The notes: generated by a model not told the origin, from the letters alone. A stretch of DNA of 64,000 nucleotides from Halobacteriales archaeon QS_1_68_20 (GCA_003021085.1 PXRE01000010.1:20910-84909), one strand, 5' to 3'; shown: positions 33,989 through 43,072, counted from the first letter of the stretch. Numbers and translations are program-made.

Positions 33989-35265
33989 TGGGCCGGGACG
34001 GCACCGGGGAGGACCTCGTTCCGGTGCAGTACCAGCGTCTGTTCGGGAACCGGACGGGCATCATCAGGAAGGTCCTCACCAGGCTCCCGGAGCGGTCCGG
34101 CCCCGCCGTCTCGACGACCGAACCGCTGATGACCGACCACACCAGGATCCCGGGGCACGGCTACGAGCCGTCGATCAACGCCTCCGGGAAGGGCGATTCG
34201 CTGTCCGAGAGCCTGCTGTTGACGGTCGGGGAGGCCATCGAGCGGTACTGCGTGCGGTTCCCGCCGCAGGACGAGTTCGACCGGGCCACCTACGCGGACC
34301 TCCAGGGCCGGGCGGACGCCGACGTGGTCGACTTCGAGTACCTCGACATCTTCGACGTACCGCCTGACGCGCCGCTCGACCCGCCGTCGCGCGACACCAC
34401 CCTGGACTGGGCCGTCGGGACGAACTTGCTCGACGGGACGGAGACGTACGTCCCCGCGGAACTCGTCTGGTTCATGAACGCCAGCGGGGACGCGGACCGG
34501 CACTTCACGTCTACCTCGAACGCGGTCGCTGCCGGCAAGTCCCCCGAGATGGCCCTGACCAACGCACTGCTGGAGGCGGTCGAACGTGACGCGCTGATCT
34601 GGACGTGGCTGTACCAGCGACGACCACAGCGGGTCGACCTCTCGCGGTTCCCGGAGGTGCGCGAACGGGTGACCGAGGCGTTCGACCACGACTTCCTCGA
34701 CGTCCACCTCTCGAAACTCGACGGCCGGGTCGACCTTCCCGTCGTCGGGGCGACGGTCGTCGACCAGCGGGACCGGTACCCGAAGTTCGCCATCGCCGGC
34801 AACGCCGACTTCACGTGGACGGACGCGCTGACGGGCGCCGTCTTCGAGGCGGCGCAGTGCTACACGTACCTCCGGTCGCTCGTCAAGGACGACGAGGACC
34901 TGTCGCTCGACCAGACGATCACGAACTTCACGGACAACGCGTACCTGTACGGGGATCCGGAACTGTACGACGAGGTCGAGTTCCTGACCGGAGCGCCGGA
35001 CGACGATGCGGTCGTCCCGGACGACGACGAACCGACCCTGGACTGGTCGGAGAAACTCCAGCGGTGCCTGTCGGCCGTCGAGGACGCCGGGTTCACGCCC
35101 ATCGCGTTCGACCTCACGACGCCAGACGCCCGGGACGTCGGGATCGACGTCGTTCGCGTGTTCGTCCCGGAACTGTTGCCGCTCCCGTTCCCCTCGGTCC
35201 CGCCGACCGACCACCCCGCGGTCGACGAGTCCGCGATCACGACGCGGCCACATCCCATCCCGTAA
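33988..35265 (+). CDS. YcaO cyclodehydratase (azoline-forming TOMM synthetase)
   Basis: A 425-residue YcaO. ATP/Mg-binding motifs are visible: SLSESLLLTVGEAIERYC (~70-86) and MALTNALLEAVERDALIW (~187-203), with the ExxxR-type Glu pair of the family. The C-terminus ends RPHPIP, giving the PxPxP signature that marks azoline-forming YcaO proteins and orders their active site. It would phosphorylate the amide backbone of Cys/Ser/Thr in the core peptide to form thiazoline or oxazoline. Curiously its N-terminus MGRDGTGED repeats the DGTGE that ends both precursor cores; coincidence is possible. No protease or exporter gene follows immediately. Confidence 0.92.
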   Translation: MGRDGTGEDLVPVQYQRLFGNRTGIIRKVLTRLPERSGPAVSTTEPLMTDHTRIPGHGYEPSINASGKGDSLSESLLLTVGEAIERYCVRFPPQDEFDRATYADLQGRADADVVDFEYLDIFDVPPDAPLDPPSRDTTLDWAVGTNLLDGTETYVPAELVWFMNASGDADRHFTSTSNAVAAGKSPEMALTNALLEAVERDALIWTWLYQRRPQRVDLSRFPEVRERVTEAFDHDFLDVHLSKLDGRVDLPVVGATVVDQRDRYPKFAIAGNADFTWTDALTGAVFEAAQCYTYLRSLVKDDEDLSLDQTITNFTDNAYLYGDPELYDEVEFLTGAPDDDAVVPDDDEPTLDWSEKLQRCLSAVEDAGFTPIAFDLTTPDARDVGIDVVRVFVPELLPLPFPSVPPTDHPAVDESAITTRPHPIP

Positions 35266-35317
35266 CCGCCCTGGGATCCCTCCACGGCCCCGGCGGCGAT
35301 GCCCGCGTCCGGCCCGA

Positions 35318-35335
35318 CAGAAATTGTTAATATCG
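35318..35335 (+). promoter_or_regulatory. TATA-like box before the glycosyltransferase
   Basis: GACAGAAATTGTTAATAT lies 27-44 bases before the GTG start. It indicates that the glycosyltransferase has its own promoter and that transcription from the TOMM operon is not its only source. Confidence 0.5.
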
Positions 35336-35361
35336 GGGGTGCGGAATCCCGTGTCACAACT

Positions 35362-36492
35362 GTGAAATTAACGTACGTCTCCGCGTCGAATCCCGTCGAG
35401 GACATCGCCGGTGGTGAAGTGACGGTCGGCAACTGGTTCGAGTCGTTTCTCGACGCCGGGATCGAGGTCGACCTCCTGACGTGGGGTGACGAGGACGCCA
35501 CGACGGACCGGGGTGACCTCCACGTCCGGACGTTCGCCGACCTCCGGCCGGAGGAGGAGATCGAACGGACGATGCGCCGACGCGGGTCCGACGTGGTCCT
35601 CACCCAGGCCGGGTGGTCGGACCTCGCACTGGACCTGGCCGAGCAACTGGACGTCCCCTCGGTGCTCTCGGTCGCCGGCAACCCGGAATTGCACGACGAG
35701 CGGGCGGCCGAGACCATGGACCGCCGGACCTCCCCGACGGAGATCGTCGCGAACTCCAGGTTCACCCAGCAGTGGATAACCGAGCAGTGGGCCCGCGACT
35801 CGGTCCTCGTCTACCCCCACATCGACTTCGACTTCTACACCGTCGACGCCGACGAGCGCGGCGACTGCATCTCGATGGTCAATCCGGTCCACGTGAAAGG
35901 GGGTGCCCTGTTCAAGGACCTCGCCGAGTACTTCCCGGACGAACAGTTCCTCGCGAAGGCCGGGTGGTACATGTGCCGCGAGGACCCGCCGACGGACATG
36001 TCCTGGGACATGGACTGGTTCCGGATCTTCGCGCGAACGTACCACGGGTTCACGGATCCCTCCGAGGACCTGATGCTGTACTCGCTCACACCCAGAGAGG
36101 CCAGGTTCCGCCCCGACTCGAACGTCACCTACGTCCCGGAGTACGAGATCCTGGAGACGTACGCCCGGACGTCCATCCTGCTGGTGCCCTCGCAGTACTT
36201 CGAGGCGTTCGGGCGGGTCGTCCTGGAGGCGATGTGGAACGGCATCCCGGTCATCGCCAGCGACCGCGGGGGCATCCCCGAGGCCGCCGGCGGCGCGGCG
36301 ATGCTGGTCGACGACTACGACGACGTCAGGGCCTGGAAAGAGAAGATCGAGCGGATGCAGTCGCCGGACGTGTACGAGGCCTTCGCGCGGCGCGGCCGTG
36401 AGCGGGCCGAACGATACCGGAGCAAGCAGGACGAGCGGACGGAGACGCTGGTCGAGACGATCCGGGACGCCGTCGCCGCCGGCAGGGACTGA
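35362..36492 (+). CDS. GT4-family glycosyltransferase
   Basis: A 376-residue protein starting at GTG 35362 (MKLTYVSASNPVEDIAGGE), chosen because an AT-rich promoter lies just before it; a longer start would run through that promoter. The GT-B fold is suggested by MVNPVHVKGGALFKDLAEY and the donor-binding motif YFEAFGRVVLEAMWNGIPVI (EX7E) followed by ASDRGGIPEAAG. It probably transfers an activated sugar. Lying 96 bp after YcaO on the same strand, it could decorate the peptide product, or belong to surface glycan synthesis with the flippase at 43 kb; neither is proven. Confidence 0.85.
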   Translation: MKLTYVSASNPVEDIAGGEVTVGNWFESFLDAGIEVDLLTWGDEDATTDRGDLHVRTFADLRPEEEIERTMRRRGSDVVLTQAGWSDLALDLAEQLDVPSVLSVAGNPELHDERAAETMDRRTSPTEIVANSRFTQQWITEQWARDSVLVYPHIDFDFYTVDADERGDCISMVNPVHVKGGALFKDLAEYFPDEQFLAKAGWYMCREDPPTDMSWDMDWFRIFARTYHGFTDPSEDLMLYSLTPREARFRPDSNVTYVPEYEILETYARTSILLVPSQYFEAFGRVVLEAMWNGIPVIASDRGGIPEAAGGAAMLVDDYDDVRAWKEKIERMQSPDVYEAFARRGRERAERYRSKQDERTETLVETIRDAVAAGRD

Positions 36493-36587
36493 CCGCCGCA
36501 GTCGGCCGACCGCACCGACTCGCCGTCGGCGGGTGCTCGACTCCCGGACCACACGCTTTATTATTCTTTTCCACCTGACGACAATTT

Positions 36588-37694
36588 ATGGCGACGGGTT
36601 CGAGCTCCGTACTCGGTCGGCTCGAGGGGGCAGTCGTGGACGCGGACTTCCACATGACCGAGCAGATCTGGAACGTCGGACCGTACATGAACGACTACTG
36701 GCAGGACCTGCTGACGGGGTTCCACGAGCGGGACTGGTACTACGACCCGTTCCCGGACGCCGGCATCATGGCCCCGCACGCGCTGGCGGGCCGGACCCGG
36801 ACTCACGAGGCCGACACGGTCGCCTCCCGGGAGGACGTCTACGAGGGCATCGATCAACTGGACGTCGACAGGCCGCTGGTCAACCCGGGCGACGCGCTGT
36901 TGAACCTGAGCATGGTCCACCACGACGGCCTGGCGGCGGAGATCGCACGCGCTTACAACCGCTTCTTCCTGGAGGAGATCGCCTGCGAGGACTTCTACGG
37001 CACGATGGCCATCGCGGGCCAGGACCCGGCCAGGGCTGCCGAGGAGATCGACGACGTCGCTGGCGAGGACGGCGTTCACGGTGTCTACCTGCCGACCGGG
37101 GGGCTGAACCCGCCCCTCGGGGACAGTCGCTACGATCCGATCTACGCGGCCTGCGAGTCCAACGACGTGCCGCTGTTCATGCACAACACCGCCGACGGGA
37201 CGATGACCAGTTTCCCCGTGCAGTACGACGGTCTCGGTCGCGCGATGCCCAACCACGCCATCGCCCACCCGTTCCAGCACATGGTCAACGTGAGCAGCAT
37301 CCTGACCCGCGGGGTCCCCGAGCGTTTCGACGTGGACCTGGTCTTCCAGGAGGGCGGCCTCGGGTGGGTGCCGTTCCTGATGCACCGCCTGGACGAGGAG
37401 TACTACGCCCAGCGCGAGGACGCCCCCCTGCTGGAGAAGCGCCCGAGCGAGTACATGCGCGAGGACTTCCACTACACCACCCAGCCCGTCGAGGGCCTGA
37501 CCAACGACCCGGAGTACGTCTGCTCGATCGCGCGGATGATGAACGCCAGCGAGACCCTGATGTGGTCCTCGGACTACCCCCACCACGACTTCGATCACCT
37601 GGTGACGGTGCTGAGGGCGTTCAACAGGGAGTTCACCGCCGAGGAACTCACCGCGATCTTCGGCGGCAACGCACGGGAGTTGCTGGAATCATGA
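36588..37694 (+). CDS. Amidohydrolase-2 family protein (ACMSD/LigW-like)
   Basis: A 368-residue TIM-barrel metal hydrolase or decarboxylase. It opens GAVVDADFHMTEQIW, a variant of the DxHxH start, contains DGVHGVYLPTGGLNPP and DLVFQEGGLGWVPFLMHRLD, and ends METLMWSSDYPHHDFDHL-like with the metal-binding Asp in SDYPHH, then FGGNARELL. These features match the amidohydrolase_2 family acting on ring-carboxylated or aromatic compounds. It overlaps the downstream Rieske ferredoxin by four bases (ATGA). AT-rich TTTATTATTCTTTT lies before it. Confidence 0.85.
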   Translation: MATGSSSVLGRLEGAVVDADFHMTEQIWNVGPYMNDYWQDLLTGFHERDWYYDPFPDAGIMAPHALAGRTRTHEADTVASREDVYEGIDQLDVDRPLVNPGDALLNLSMVHHDGLAAEIARAYNRFFLEEIACEDFYGTMAIAGQDPARAAEEIDDVAGEDGVHGVYLPTGGLNPPLGDSRYDPIYAACESNDVPLFMHNTADGTMTSFPVQYDGLGRAMPNHAIAHPFQHMVNVSSILTRGVPERFDVDLVFQEGGLGWVPFLMHRLDEEYYAQREDAPLLEKRPSEYMREDFHYTTQPVEGLTNDPEYVCSIARMMNASETLMWSSDYPHHDFDHLVTVLRAFNREFTAEELTAIFGGNARELLES

Positions 37695-38056
37695 CCGAGA
37701 CGCCGGATCGCGCGTTCGTCGTCGAGTCCGACGAACTCGAGGTTGGCGACCGGGTCGTCGTCGAGGTCGCCGGGATGGAGATCGCCGTCGTCAGGACCGA
37801 ATCCGGTCTCTACGCGGTCGGCAACTACTGCCCACACATGGGCGGCCCCTGCGGGCAGGGGATGATCTCGGGGATGTACGACCGCGACGTCGGCGAGGAG
37901 ATGCAGTACCAGCACCACGACGAGGTGGTCTCCTGTCCCTGGCACGGGTGGGAGTTCTCCCTGGAGACCGGCGAACACCTCGCGAAGTCGGGGTCGCGGC
38001 TCCCCACCTACGAGGTCACCGAGACCGACGGGGAGATCTACGTCCTGCTCGACTAG
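37691..38056 (+). CDS. Rieske [2Fe-2S] ferredoxin
   Basis: A 121-residue soluble Rieske protein: NYCPHMGGPCGQG contributes the first Cys-x-His pair and CPWHGWEFSLETGEH the second (CxxH). No signal or membrane helix, so it is a cytoplasmic electron carrier or enzyme component. Translational coupling to the amidohydrolase suggests they act in one pathway, for example aromatic compound oxidation and cleavage. The loop between the two motifs (ISGMYDRDVGEEMQYQHHDE) is longer than in small ferredoxins. Confidence 0.9.
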   Translation: MTETPDRAFVVESDELEVGDRVVVEVAGMEIAVVRTESGLYAVGNYCPHMGGPCGQGMISGMYDRDVGEEMQYQHHDEVVSCPWHGWEFSLETGEHLAKSGSRLPTYEVTETDGEIYVLLD

Positions 38057-38385
38057 GCGAGTTCCTCCCGGACCAGGCGGCGGAACTCGTCGCTGTCCAG
38101 CAGGTAGACCGTCTCGCCGCCGATCCGGCGCTCGCGCTCGACCGTCGTGACGGGCGTCGCGTCGACCCGGACGTACCACGTATCGTCGCCCGCCTCGCCG
38201 TACCCCACGAAGTCGATGTCGACCCCGAACTCCTCCTCCAGGGGCACCAGCACCTCGTAGACGCCGACGCCGTCCGCGAACCGCGGGGGCGTGTACTCGA
38301 CGAGTCCGTGTTCCTCGAACGTCCGCTCGGCCGCGCGCCACGGCGGCGCGGACCCATCCGACGGCGAGTCCCCGTCCTCGGGCAT
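38053..38385 (-). CDS. Haloarchaeal hypothetical protein, 110 residues
   Basis: Convergent with the Rieske gene, overlapping its stop by four bases. The sequence is acidic, with WRAAERTFEEHGLVEYTPPR near the start and VYLLDSDEFRRLVREELA at the end, a compact alpha/beta pattern. I recall similar short haloarchaeal proteins of unknown function; no catalytic motif is visible. Confidence 0.55.
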   Translation of the reverse strand: MPEDGDSPSDGSAPPWRAAERTFEEHGLVEYTPPRFADGVGVYEVLVPLEEEFGVDIDFVGYGEAGDDTWYVRVDATPVTTVERERRIGGETVYLLDSDEFRRLVREELA

Positions 38386-38426
38386 CTTTCGTGCAGTCGT
38401 CCGGGAACGGTTTCAACGTTCCCCCT

Positions 38427-38537
38427 GGCTCGGGCCCCGTGGCCGAATCCCCGGTGGTTCACTGGACCGGTTGCACGCCGCCGAGCAGATCGAGTACGCC
38501 GGCTCGGGCCCCGTGGCCGAATCCCCGGTGGTTCACT
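38427..38537. repeat. Exact 37-bp direct repeat
   Basis: The 37 bases at 38427-38463 (starting GGCTCGGGCCCCGTGG and ending GGTGGTTCACT) recur exactly at 38501-38537, with a 74-bp period. The right copy covers the stop codon of the molybdenum hydroxylase gene. The intervening 37 bases are unrelated. A local duplication or slippage product, of unknown role. Confidence 0.85.
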
Positions 38538-40881
38538 CCCGGTCGTGAATGCTCCGCCAGACGGTCTCCTGGGTGAGCGGCATGTCGAGGTCCTCGACCC
38601 CGAGGGGGGCCAGGGCGTCGAGGACCGCGTTGACGACCGCGGGCGGCGCGGCGATGGTCCCGGCTTCCCCGATGCCCCGGACGCCGAGCGGGTTGGTCTC
38701 GCTCGGCGTCACCGTGAACTCCGTCTCGACGTCCGGGAGGTGCCCGGCCCTGGGGACGGCGTACTCCTGCAGTGTGTCCGTCACCAGTCGCCCGTCCTCG
38801 TAGACGGTCTGCTCGTACAGCGCCTGGCCGATGCCCTGGGCGACGCCGCCGTGGACCTGCCCCTCGACGATGGTGGGGTCGATCTGGTTGCCGCAGTCGT
38901 TGACGCCGAGGTACCGCCGGACGTCGACCTCGCCAGTCTCGGGATCGACCTCGACGACGGCGACGTGCGTGCCGAACGAGTACGTCTCTCCGTCGCCGCC
39001 GTGGTAGACGGTCGAATCCAGTCCGGGGTCCAGGTCGTCGGGCAACGCCCACCCGTGGGCCAGTTCGGCGACGTCGGCGAGCGAGAGCGAGGCGTCGGGG
39101 TCGCCCTCGACCCGGAAGTGGCCGTCCTCGACGGTGACGCGCGCGGGATCGACCTCGAAGTAGTCGGCCGTGATCCGGGTGACTTTCTCCACGACGTCGG
39201 CGGCCGCTTCCGCGACGGCGTTGCCCGCGGTGACGGTGCTGCGGCTCCCGAACGTGCCCCACCCCATCTCCACGTCGGCGGTGTCGCCCTCCTCGACGCT
39301 GACCTCCGCCGGCGAAACGTCGAACGCCTCGGCGACGAGGTTCGCGTAGGTGGTTTCGTGGCCCTGGCCCTGGGACATCGTGCCCGCGTAGGCGGTGATC
39401 TCCCCGGAGAGGTTGACGTTGACCCGCCCGCTCTCGGTTCCCCTGCCGGTCGAGGCCACGAAGGACCCCAGGCCGATCCCGAGGTACCTGCCCTCCGGGC
39501 GACGGGCCTGCTGGCGCTCCCGGAGGCCCTCGTAATCCACCACGTCGAGCGCCCGGTCCAGGGTCGCCTCGTAGTCGCCGCTGTCGTAGGTCGCCCCGGC
39601 CGCCGTCTCGTAGGGGAACGCCGCCGGGGGGATCAGGTTCTGCCGTCGCAACTCGGCGGGGTCGACCCCGAGTTCCCGGGCCGCGGCGTCCAGCAGGCGC
39701 TCGATCACGTAGATGGCTTCCGGGATGCCCGCGCCGCGGTAGGTGTGTACCGGGGCAGTGTTCGTGAAGACGCACCTGGTCCGGCAGTGGATGGCGGGGA
39801 CGCGGTACTGCCCCGAGAGCAGCAGGCCGTACATCGACAGGACGGCGGGGGCGTCCCCGAGCGCGTACCCGCCGACGTTCACGTCGGTCTCGACCGACAG
39901 CCCCCTGGCGGTCCCGTCGTCGTCGACGGCGATAGTCGCGTCGGTCGCGTGCGCCCGCCCGTGGGCACCAGCGAGGCTGTCCTCCCGCCTGGTCGCGGTC
40001 CACTTCACGGAGCGTTCCAGTTCCAGCGCGCACCAGGCCGCGGTGGCCTCGCCGGGGTACTGGTTGCCCTTCTGGCCGAACCCGCCGCCGACGGCGGGCG
40101 CGTCGACCCGGACGTCCCGCTCCGGAATCCCGACGACGTCCGAGAGGTTGCGCCGGTCCATGTGCGGCGTTTGGGTCGACAGCTGGACCGTCAGCGACCC
40201 CTCGCGGCCGTAGCGGACGAGCGCGGCCCGTGGTTCCAGCGGGTGGGGGATCAGCCGGTTGTTCGCCAGGTCCAGCGACACGGTGTGGTCGGCGTCGGAC
40301 AGCGCCTGCGCCGTCGCTTCCTCGTCGCCCAGTTCTGCGACCGTGGCCAGGTTGTCCGGCGCGCCCGCGAAGAGGGTCGGCCCCTCCGCACCGGCGGCCT
40401 CGACGGGGTCGGTGACCGCGTCACGGTCGTCGTAGGTCACCTCGACCGCCCGCGCGGCGTCGTGGGCGACGGCGGGCGTCTCGGCCACGACGGCCGCGAC
40501 GGGCTGGCCGTGGTACCTGACCCTGTCGCGGGCGAGCAGGGGGTGGCCCGGTACGTCGCGGCCGTCGTCGACGCCCCAGACCGGGAGTTCGCCGGGGGCG
40601 TCCGAGGCGGCCACGTCGTCCCAGGTGAACGCCCCGAGGACGCCGTCGTGGGCGGCTGCGTCGTCGACGTCCACGTCGATCAGGTCGGCGTGGCCGCGCT
40701 CGCTCCGCGCGAACGCCAGGTGTGCGGCGTCCGGGGCCGACAGGTCGTCGGTGAACTCCGCCGCCCCGGTGAGCAGGGCGGCGTCTTCCGACCGGCCCCG
40801 CCACTCGTCGTCACCCTCCACGTGGGCGTCCCGCCCGGGGCCACCACCCTCGTCGACGGGTCCCCGGTCGTCGCGTTCCAT
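38533..40881 (-). CDS. Xanthine dehydrogenase/aldehyde oxidase family molybdopterin subunit
   Basis: A 782-residue large (Mo-binding) subunit. It begins around AALLTGAAEFTDDLSAPD, the aldehyde oxidase N-domain, then APAVGGGFGQKG, THTYRGAG-like active-site loop (VHTYRGAGIPEA), MSQGQGHETTYANLVAEA and GVRGIGEAGTIAAPP, whose Glu is the catalytic base. The YRGAG loop resembles form-II CoxL-type proteins. FAD and Fe-S subunits are absent nearby, so it must pair with subunits elsewhere. The neighbour amine oxidase makes aldehydes, a plausible substrate. Confidence 0.9.
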   Translation of the reverse strand: MERDDRGPVDEGGGPGRDAHVEGDDEWRGRSEDAALLTGAAEFTDDLSAPDAAHLAFARSERGHADLIDVDVDDAAAHDGVLGAFTWDDVAASDAPGELPVWGVDDGRDVPGHPLLARDRVRYHGQPVAAVVAETPAVAHDAARAVEVTYDDRDAVTDPVEAAGAEGPTLFAGAPDNLATVAELGDEEATAQALSDADHTVSLDLANNRLIPHPLEPRAALVRYGREGSLTVQLSTQTPHMDRRNLSDVVGIPERDVRVDAPAVGGGFGQKGNQYPGEATAAWCALELERSVKWTATRREDSLAGAHGRAHATDATIAVDDDGTARGLSVETDVNVGGYALGDAPAVLSMYGLLLSGQYRVPAIHCRTRCVFTNTAPVHTYRGAGIPEAIYVIERLLDAAARELGVDPAELRRQNLIPPAAFPYETAAGATYDSGDYEATLDRALDVVDYEGLRERQQARRPEGRYLGIGLGSFVASTGRGTESGRVNVNLSGEITAYAGTMSQGQGHETTYANLVAEAFDVSPAEVSVEEGDTADVEMGWGTFGSRSTVTAGNAVAEAAADVVEKVTRITADYFEVDPARVTVEDGHFRVEGDPDASLSLADVAELAHGWALPDDLDPGLDSTVYHGGDGETYSFGTHVAVVEVDPETGEVDVRRYLGVNDCGNQIDPTIVEGQVHGGVAQGIGQALYEQTVYEDGRLVTDTLQEYAVPRAGHLPDVETEFTVTPSETNPLGVRGIGEAGTIAAPPAVVNAVLDALAPLGVEDLDMPLTQETVWRSIHDRE

Positions 40882-40955
40882 GGGTCCCGTACTGACAGCG
40901 GATCGAAAAAATTTCTGGTGGTGGCGTGACCAAAAACTCCGGTTCGGCGGGGCCG

Positions 40956-42881
40956 CTACACGTCCCGGAAACAGTGCTCGGGCGGGACGTCCGCCGCCGG
41001 ACTGCTGTCGAAGAAGTTGTCCGGCGACAGCCTGAACGACGCACGCTGCACCGGGAGGATCGGCCAGTCCTCCGGCCGGGTGACATGGTTGACGCCGAGG
41101 TTGTACCAGACGACGAGGTCCTCGTTCTCCAGCGAGCGGTCGGCCTCCGTCCAGGCCGGCAGTCCCTCCGACCCGGGCGACTGGTTCGGGAACTTCCCCG
41201 CCGGGAACCGCTCGTCGTGGCGGTAGGGTGTCACCCAGAGGTGGTTGTCGATGAACCCAGCCCGTCGCATGACGCTGGAACCGGGTCGCGCACAGGCCTC
41301 GACGTTGCCGTTCGGCTCCAGGCGGTAGCCGACCGGGTTCCCGAGTTCGTTCGTCCGGTCGCGGTTCCTGACGACCCAGTAGCGGCCCTTCAGCGGATCG
41401 ATCAGGTCCTGGGCCTCCTGCTCGGAGGTCAGGTGCGTCCGGTCGGCGTAGAAGGCGTTTCCGTCGGGGTTGACGTCGTCGTGGGGCCCCTCCGGGAGCG
41501 TCTCGTTCTGGACCCGGTAGACGTCGTTGCCGGGGCCGTCGACCTCGAAGTCGAGCCTGAACGTGAAGAAGTGCTGGTGGTTCATCGCCTTCACGTGGGG
41601 CTGGACCTCCTCGGCGTAGCCGCCGACGGACTCGTCCGGCCCGACGAGGCCGTTGTTGTCGACGCCGGTCAGCCGGACCTCCGCCTCGATGGAGCCGTCC
41701 TGGTAGAAGTACCAGTAGAACGCGTAGTCGTAGTTGGCGGCGGTGACGATGAACGAGATGACCAGCCGGCGGTTGCGGCGGACTTCCGTGTTTCGCGTCC
41801 GCCAGTCCCCGTGTTTCCACAGCACGCCGAAGTCCTCCTCGTGGAGACAGATGGCGTTCGGGATCACGTCCGGTTCGCCGCGGCTGTCGTTCACGACGGC
41901 GTCCCAGTAGTGCATGTACCCCAGGCAGTCACACCCTTCCGTCAGCGAGTTGGCCAGCCGGCCGAACGTGAGTTCGCCGACGTCAAGCGGCGACTTCCAG
42001 CTGTGGTTCGGGTCGGGGTCCCCGTAGGGGACCGTCATCTCGGCCAACGACGCCCGGTTGAGGATGGGCCGGACCTCGCCGTCGTCCTCGTAGCCGATGT
42101 CGTGGAGGACCAGGCCCTCCCGCTGGGACCACCCGACGCGGATGTGCCAGTTCTGCCACTCCACCTTCCGGCCGTCGATGTCCCAGCTCGGCCCCTCCGG
42201 CTGGGACACCTCGTACGGCTTCAGGTCCCGCAGGTCGCGGTCCTCGGCCCGGTAGGGGACGTACCCCGACAGCTCCGAGACGTCTCGTTTCGCGCCGTTG
42301 TCGATCACCTCGGCCACGTCCATCTCGTCGAGGTCGACGAAGGCGTGGATGCCGTCCAGCGGGCGCTCGTAGGCGTTGTCCGCGTCGCTCACCCGCACCC
42401 AGGTCACGCAGTGAGCCAGCCGCCGCCCGGGGTCGACCTCGTCCGGAACCAGGTGGTACCCCGCCGGGAAGGCGTCGATGATCGCCTGCTCGACGTCCTC
42501 GACGCCACGCGCTCGCACGGCCGCCTGCCAGTCCGAATCGGCCTTCACGGCCCCCTCCGCCTCGATGAACTCCTCCACCGTGATGGGGGGCTGGGCGTCG
42601 GGGAGCGTCTCCCAGGAGCGAAGTTCCTCGTCGTCGAGCGAGACGGTCGCCTCGTAGGTCCGCTCGCCGTCGTGGTCGCGGACGACCGCACGGGTGGTCC
42701 GCTCGACGTCCCCCGGACCGCGAAGGGCGTCCTTGTCCGGTTCTTCGAGGTCGACGTTGACGATCCGGGCGTTCGCCCAGACGTCCCGTGCGTCGAACAG
42801 TACTTCCCGGGCCGTCTCGATCTCCGAGGCCGTGATCGGGTCGAGGGGATGGGACCGCGGCGATGACTCACCTGAACCCAT
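40956..42881 (-). CDS. Copper amine oxidase (primary-amine oxidase)
   Basis: A 641-residue enzyme starting at the ATG for MGSGESSPRSHPLDPITASE. The TPQ-forming Tyr is in AANYDYAFYWYF (NYDY), the catalytic-base Asp in YMHYWDAVVND, and Cu ligands in NHQHFFTFRLD (HxH). It oxidises primary amines to aldehyde with release of ammonia and hydrogen peroxide. No signal peptide is evident. It is the first gene of a leftward pair with the molybdenum hydroxylase (74 bp gap). CATAAAATTAC upstream is a likely TATA box. Confidence 0.93.
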   Translation of the reverse strand: MGSGESSPRSHPLDPITASEIETAREVLFDARDVWANARIVNVDLEEPDKDALRGPGDVERTTRAVVRDHDGERTYEATVSLDDEELRSWETLPDAQPPITVEEFIEAEGAVKADSDWQAAVRARGVEDVEQAIIDAFPAGYHLVPDEVDPGRRLAHCVTWVRVSDADNAYERPLDGIHAFVDLDEMDVAEVIDNGAKRDVSELSGYVPYRAEDRDLRDLKPYEVSQPEGPSWDIDGRKVEWQNWHIRVGWSQREGLVLHDIGYEDDGEVRPILNRASLAEMTVPYGDPDPNHSWKSPLDVGELTFGRLANSLTEGCDCLGYMHYWDAVVNDSRGEPDVIPNAICLHEEDFGVLWKHGDWRTRNTEVRRNRRLVISFIVTAANYDYAFYWYFYQDGSIEAEVRLTGVDNNGLVGPDESVGGYAEEVQPHVKAMNHQHFFTFRLDFEVDGPGNDVYRVQNETLPEGPHDDVNPDGNAFYADRTHLTSEQEAQDLIDPLKGRYWVVRNRDRTNELGNPVGYRLEPNGNVEACARPGSSVMRRAGFIDNHLWVTPYRHDERFPAGKFPNQSPGSEGLPAWTEADRSLENEDLVVWYNLGVNHVTRPEDWPILPVQRASFRLSPDNFFDSSPAADVPPEHCFRDV

Positions 42882-43072
42882 ACCCGCGACATGTCCCAGC
42901 AATACAAGTAATTTTATGACGTGTTCTCTCGCGGAACATAACGAGCGGGCCCGGGCGACGGCGGCCAGCGACCGTCGCCCGGACCCACCGGATGGACGGT
43001 CGCCCGGAACTGGCGATCCTCGCACGTCCGCCCCGAACCGACGCTCGAACGACCCGTCGACCACCTCGACCC

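Noticed and set aside
35299..35361. Upstream start of the glycosyltransferase giving 21 more residues
   Set aside because: An AT-rich TATA-like box lies inside that segment, and the GTG at 35362 gives the standard GT4 N-terminus KLTYVSASNP.
37948..40929. Very long open frame on the plus strand opposite the molybdenum hydroxylase and Rieske genes
   Set aside because: High GC content leaves antisense frames open. The translation is low-complexity (Arg/Val/Gly/Asp) without motifs, while the opposite strand has catalytic motifs of known families.
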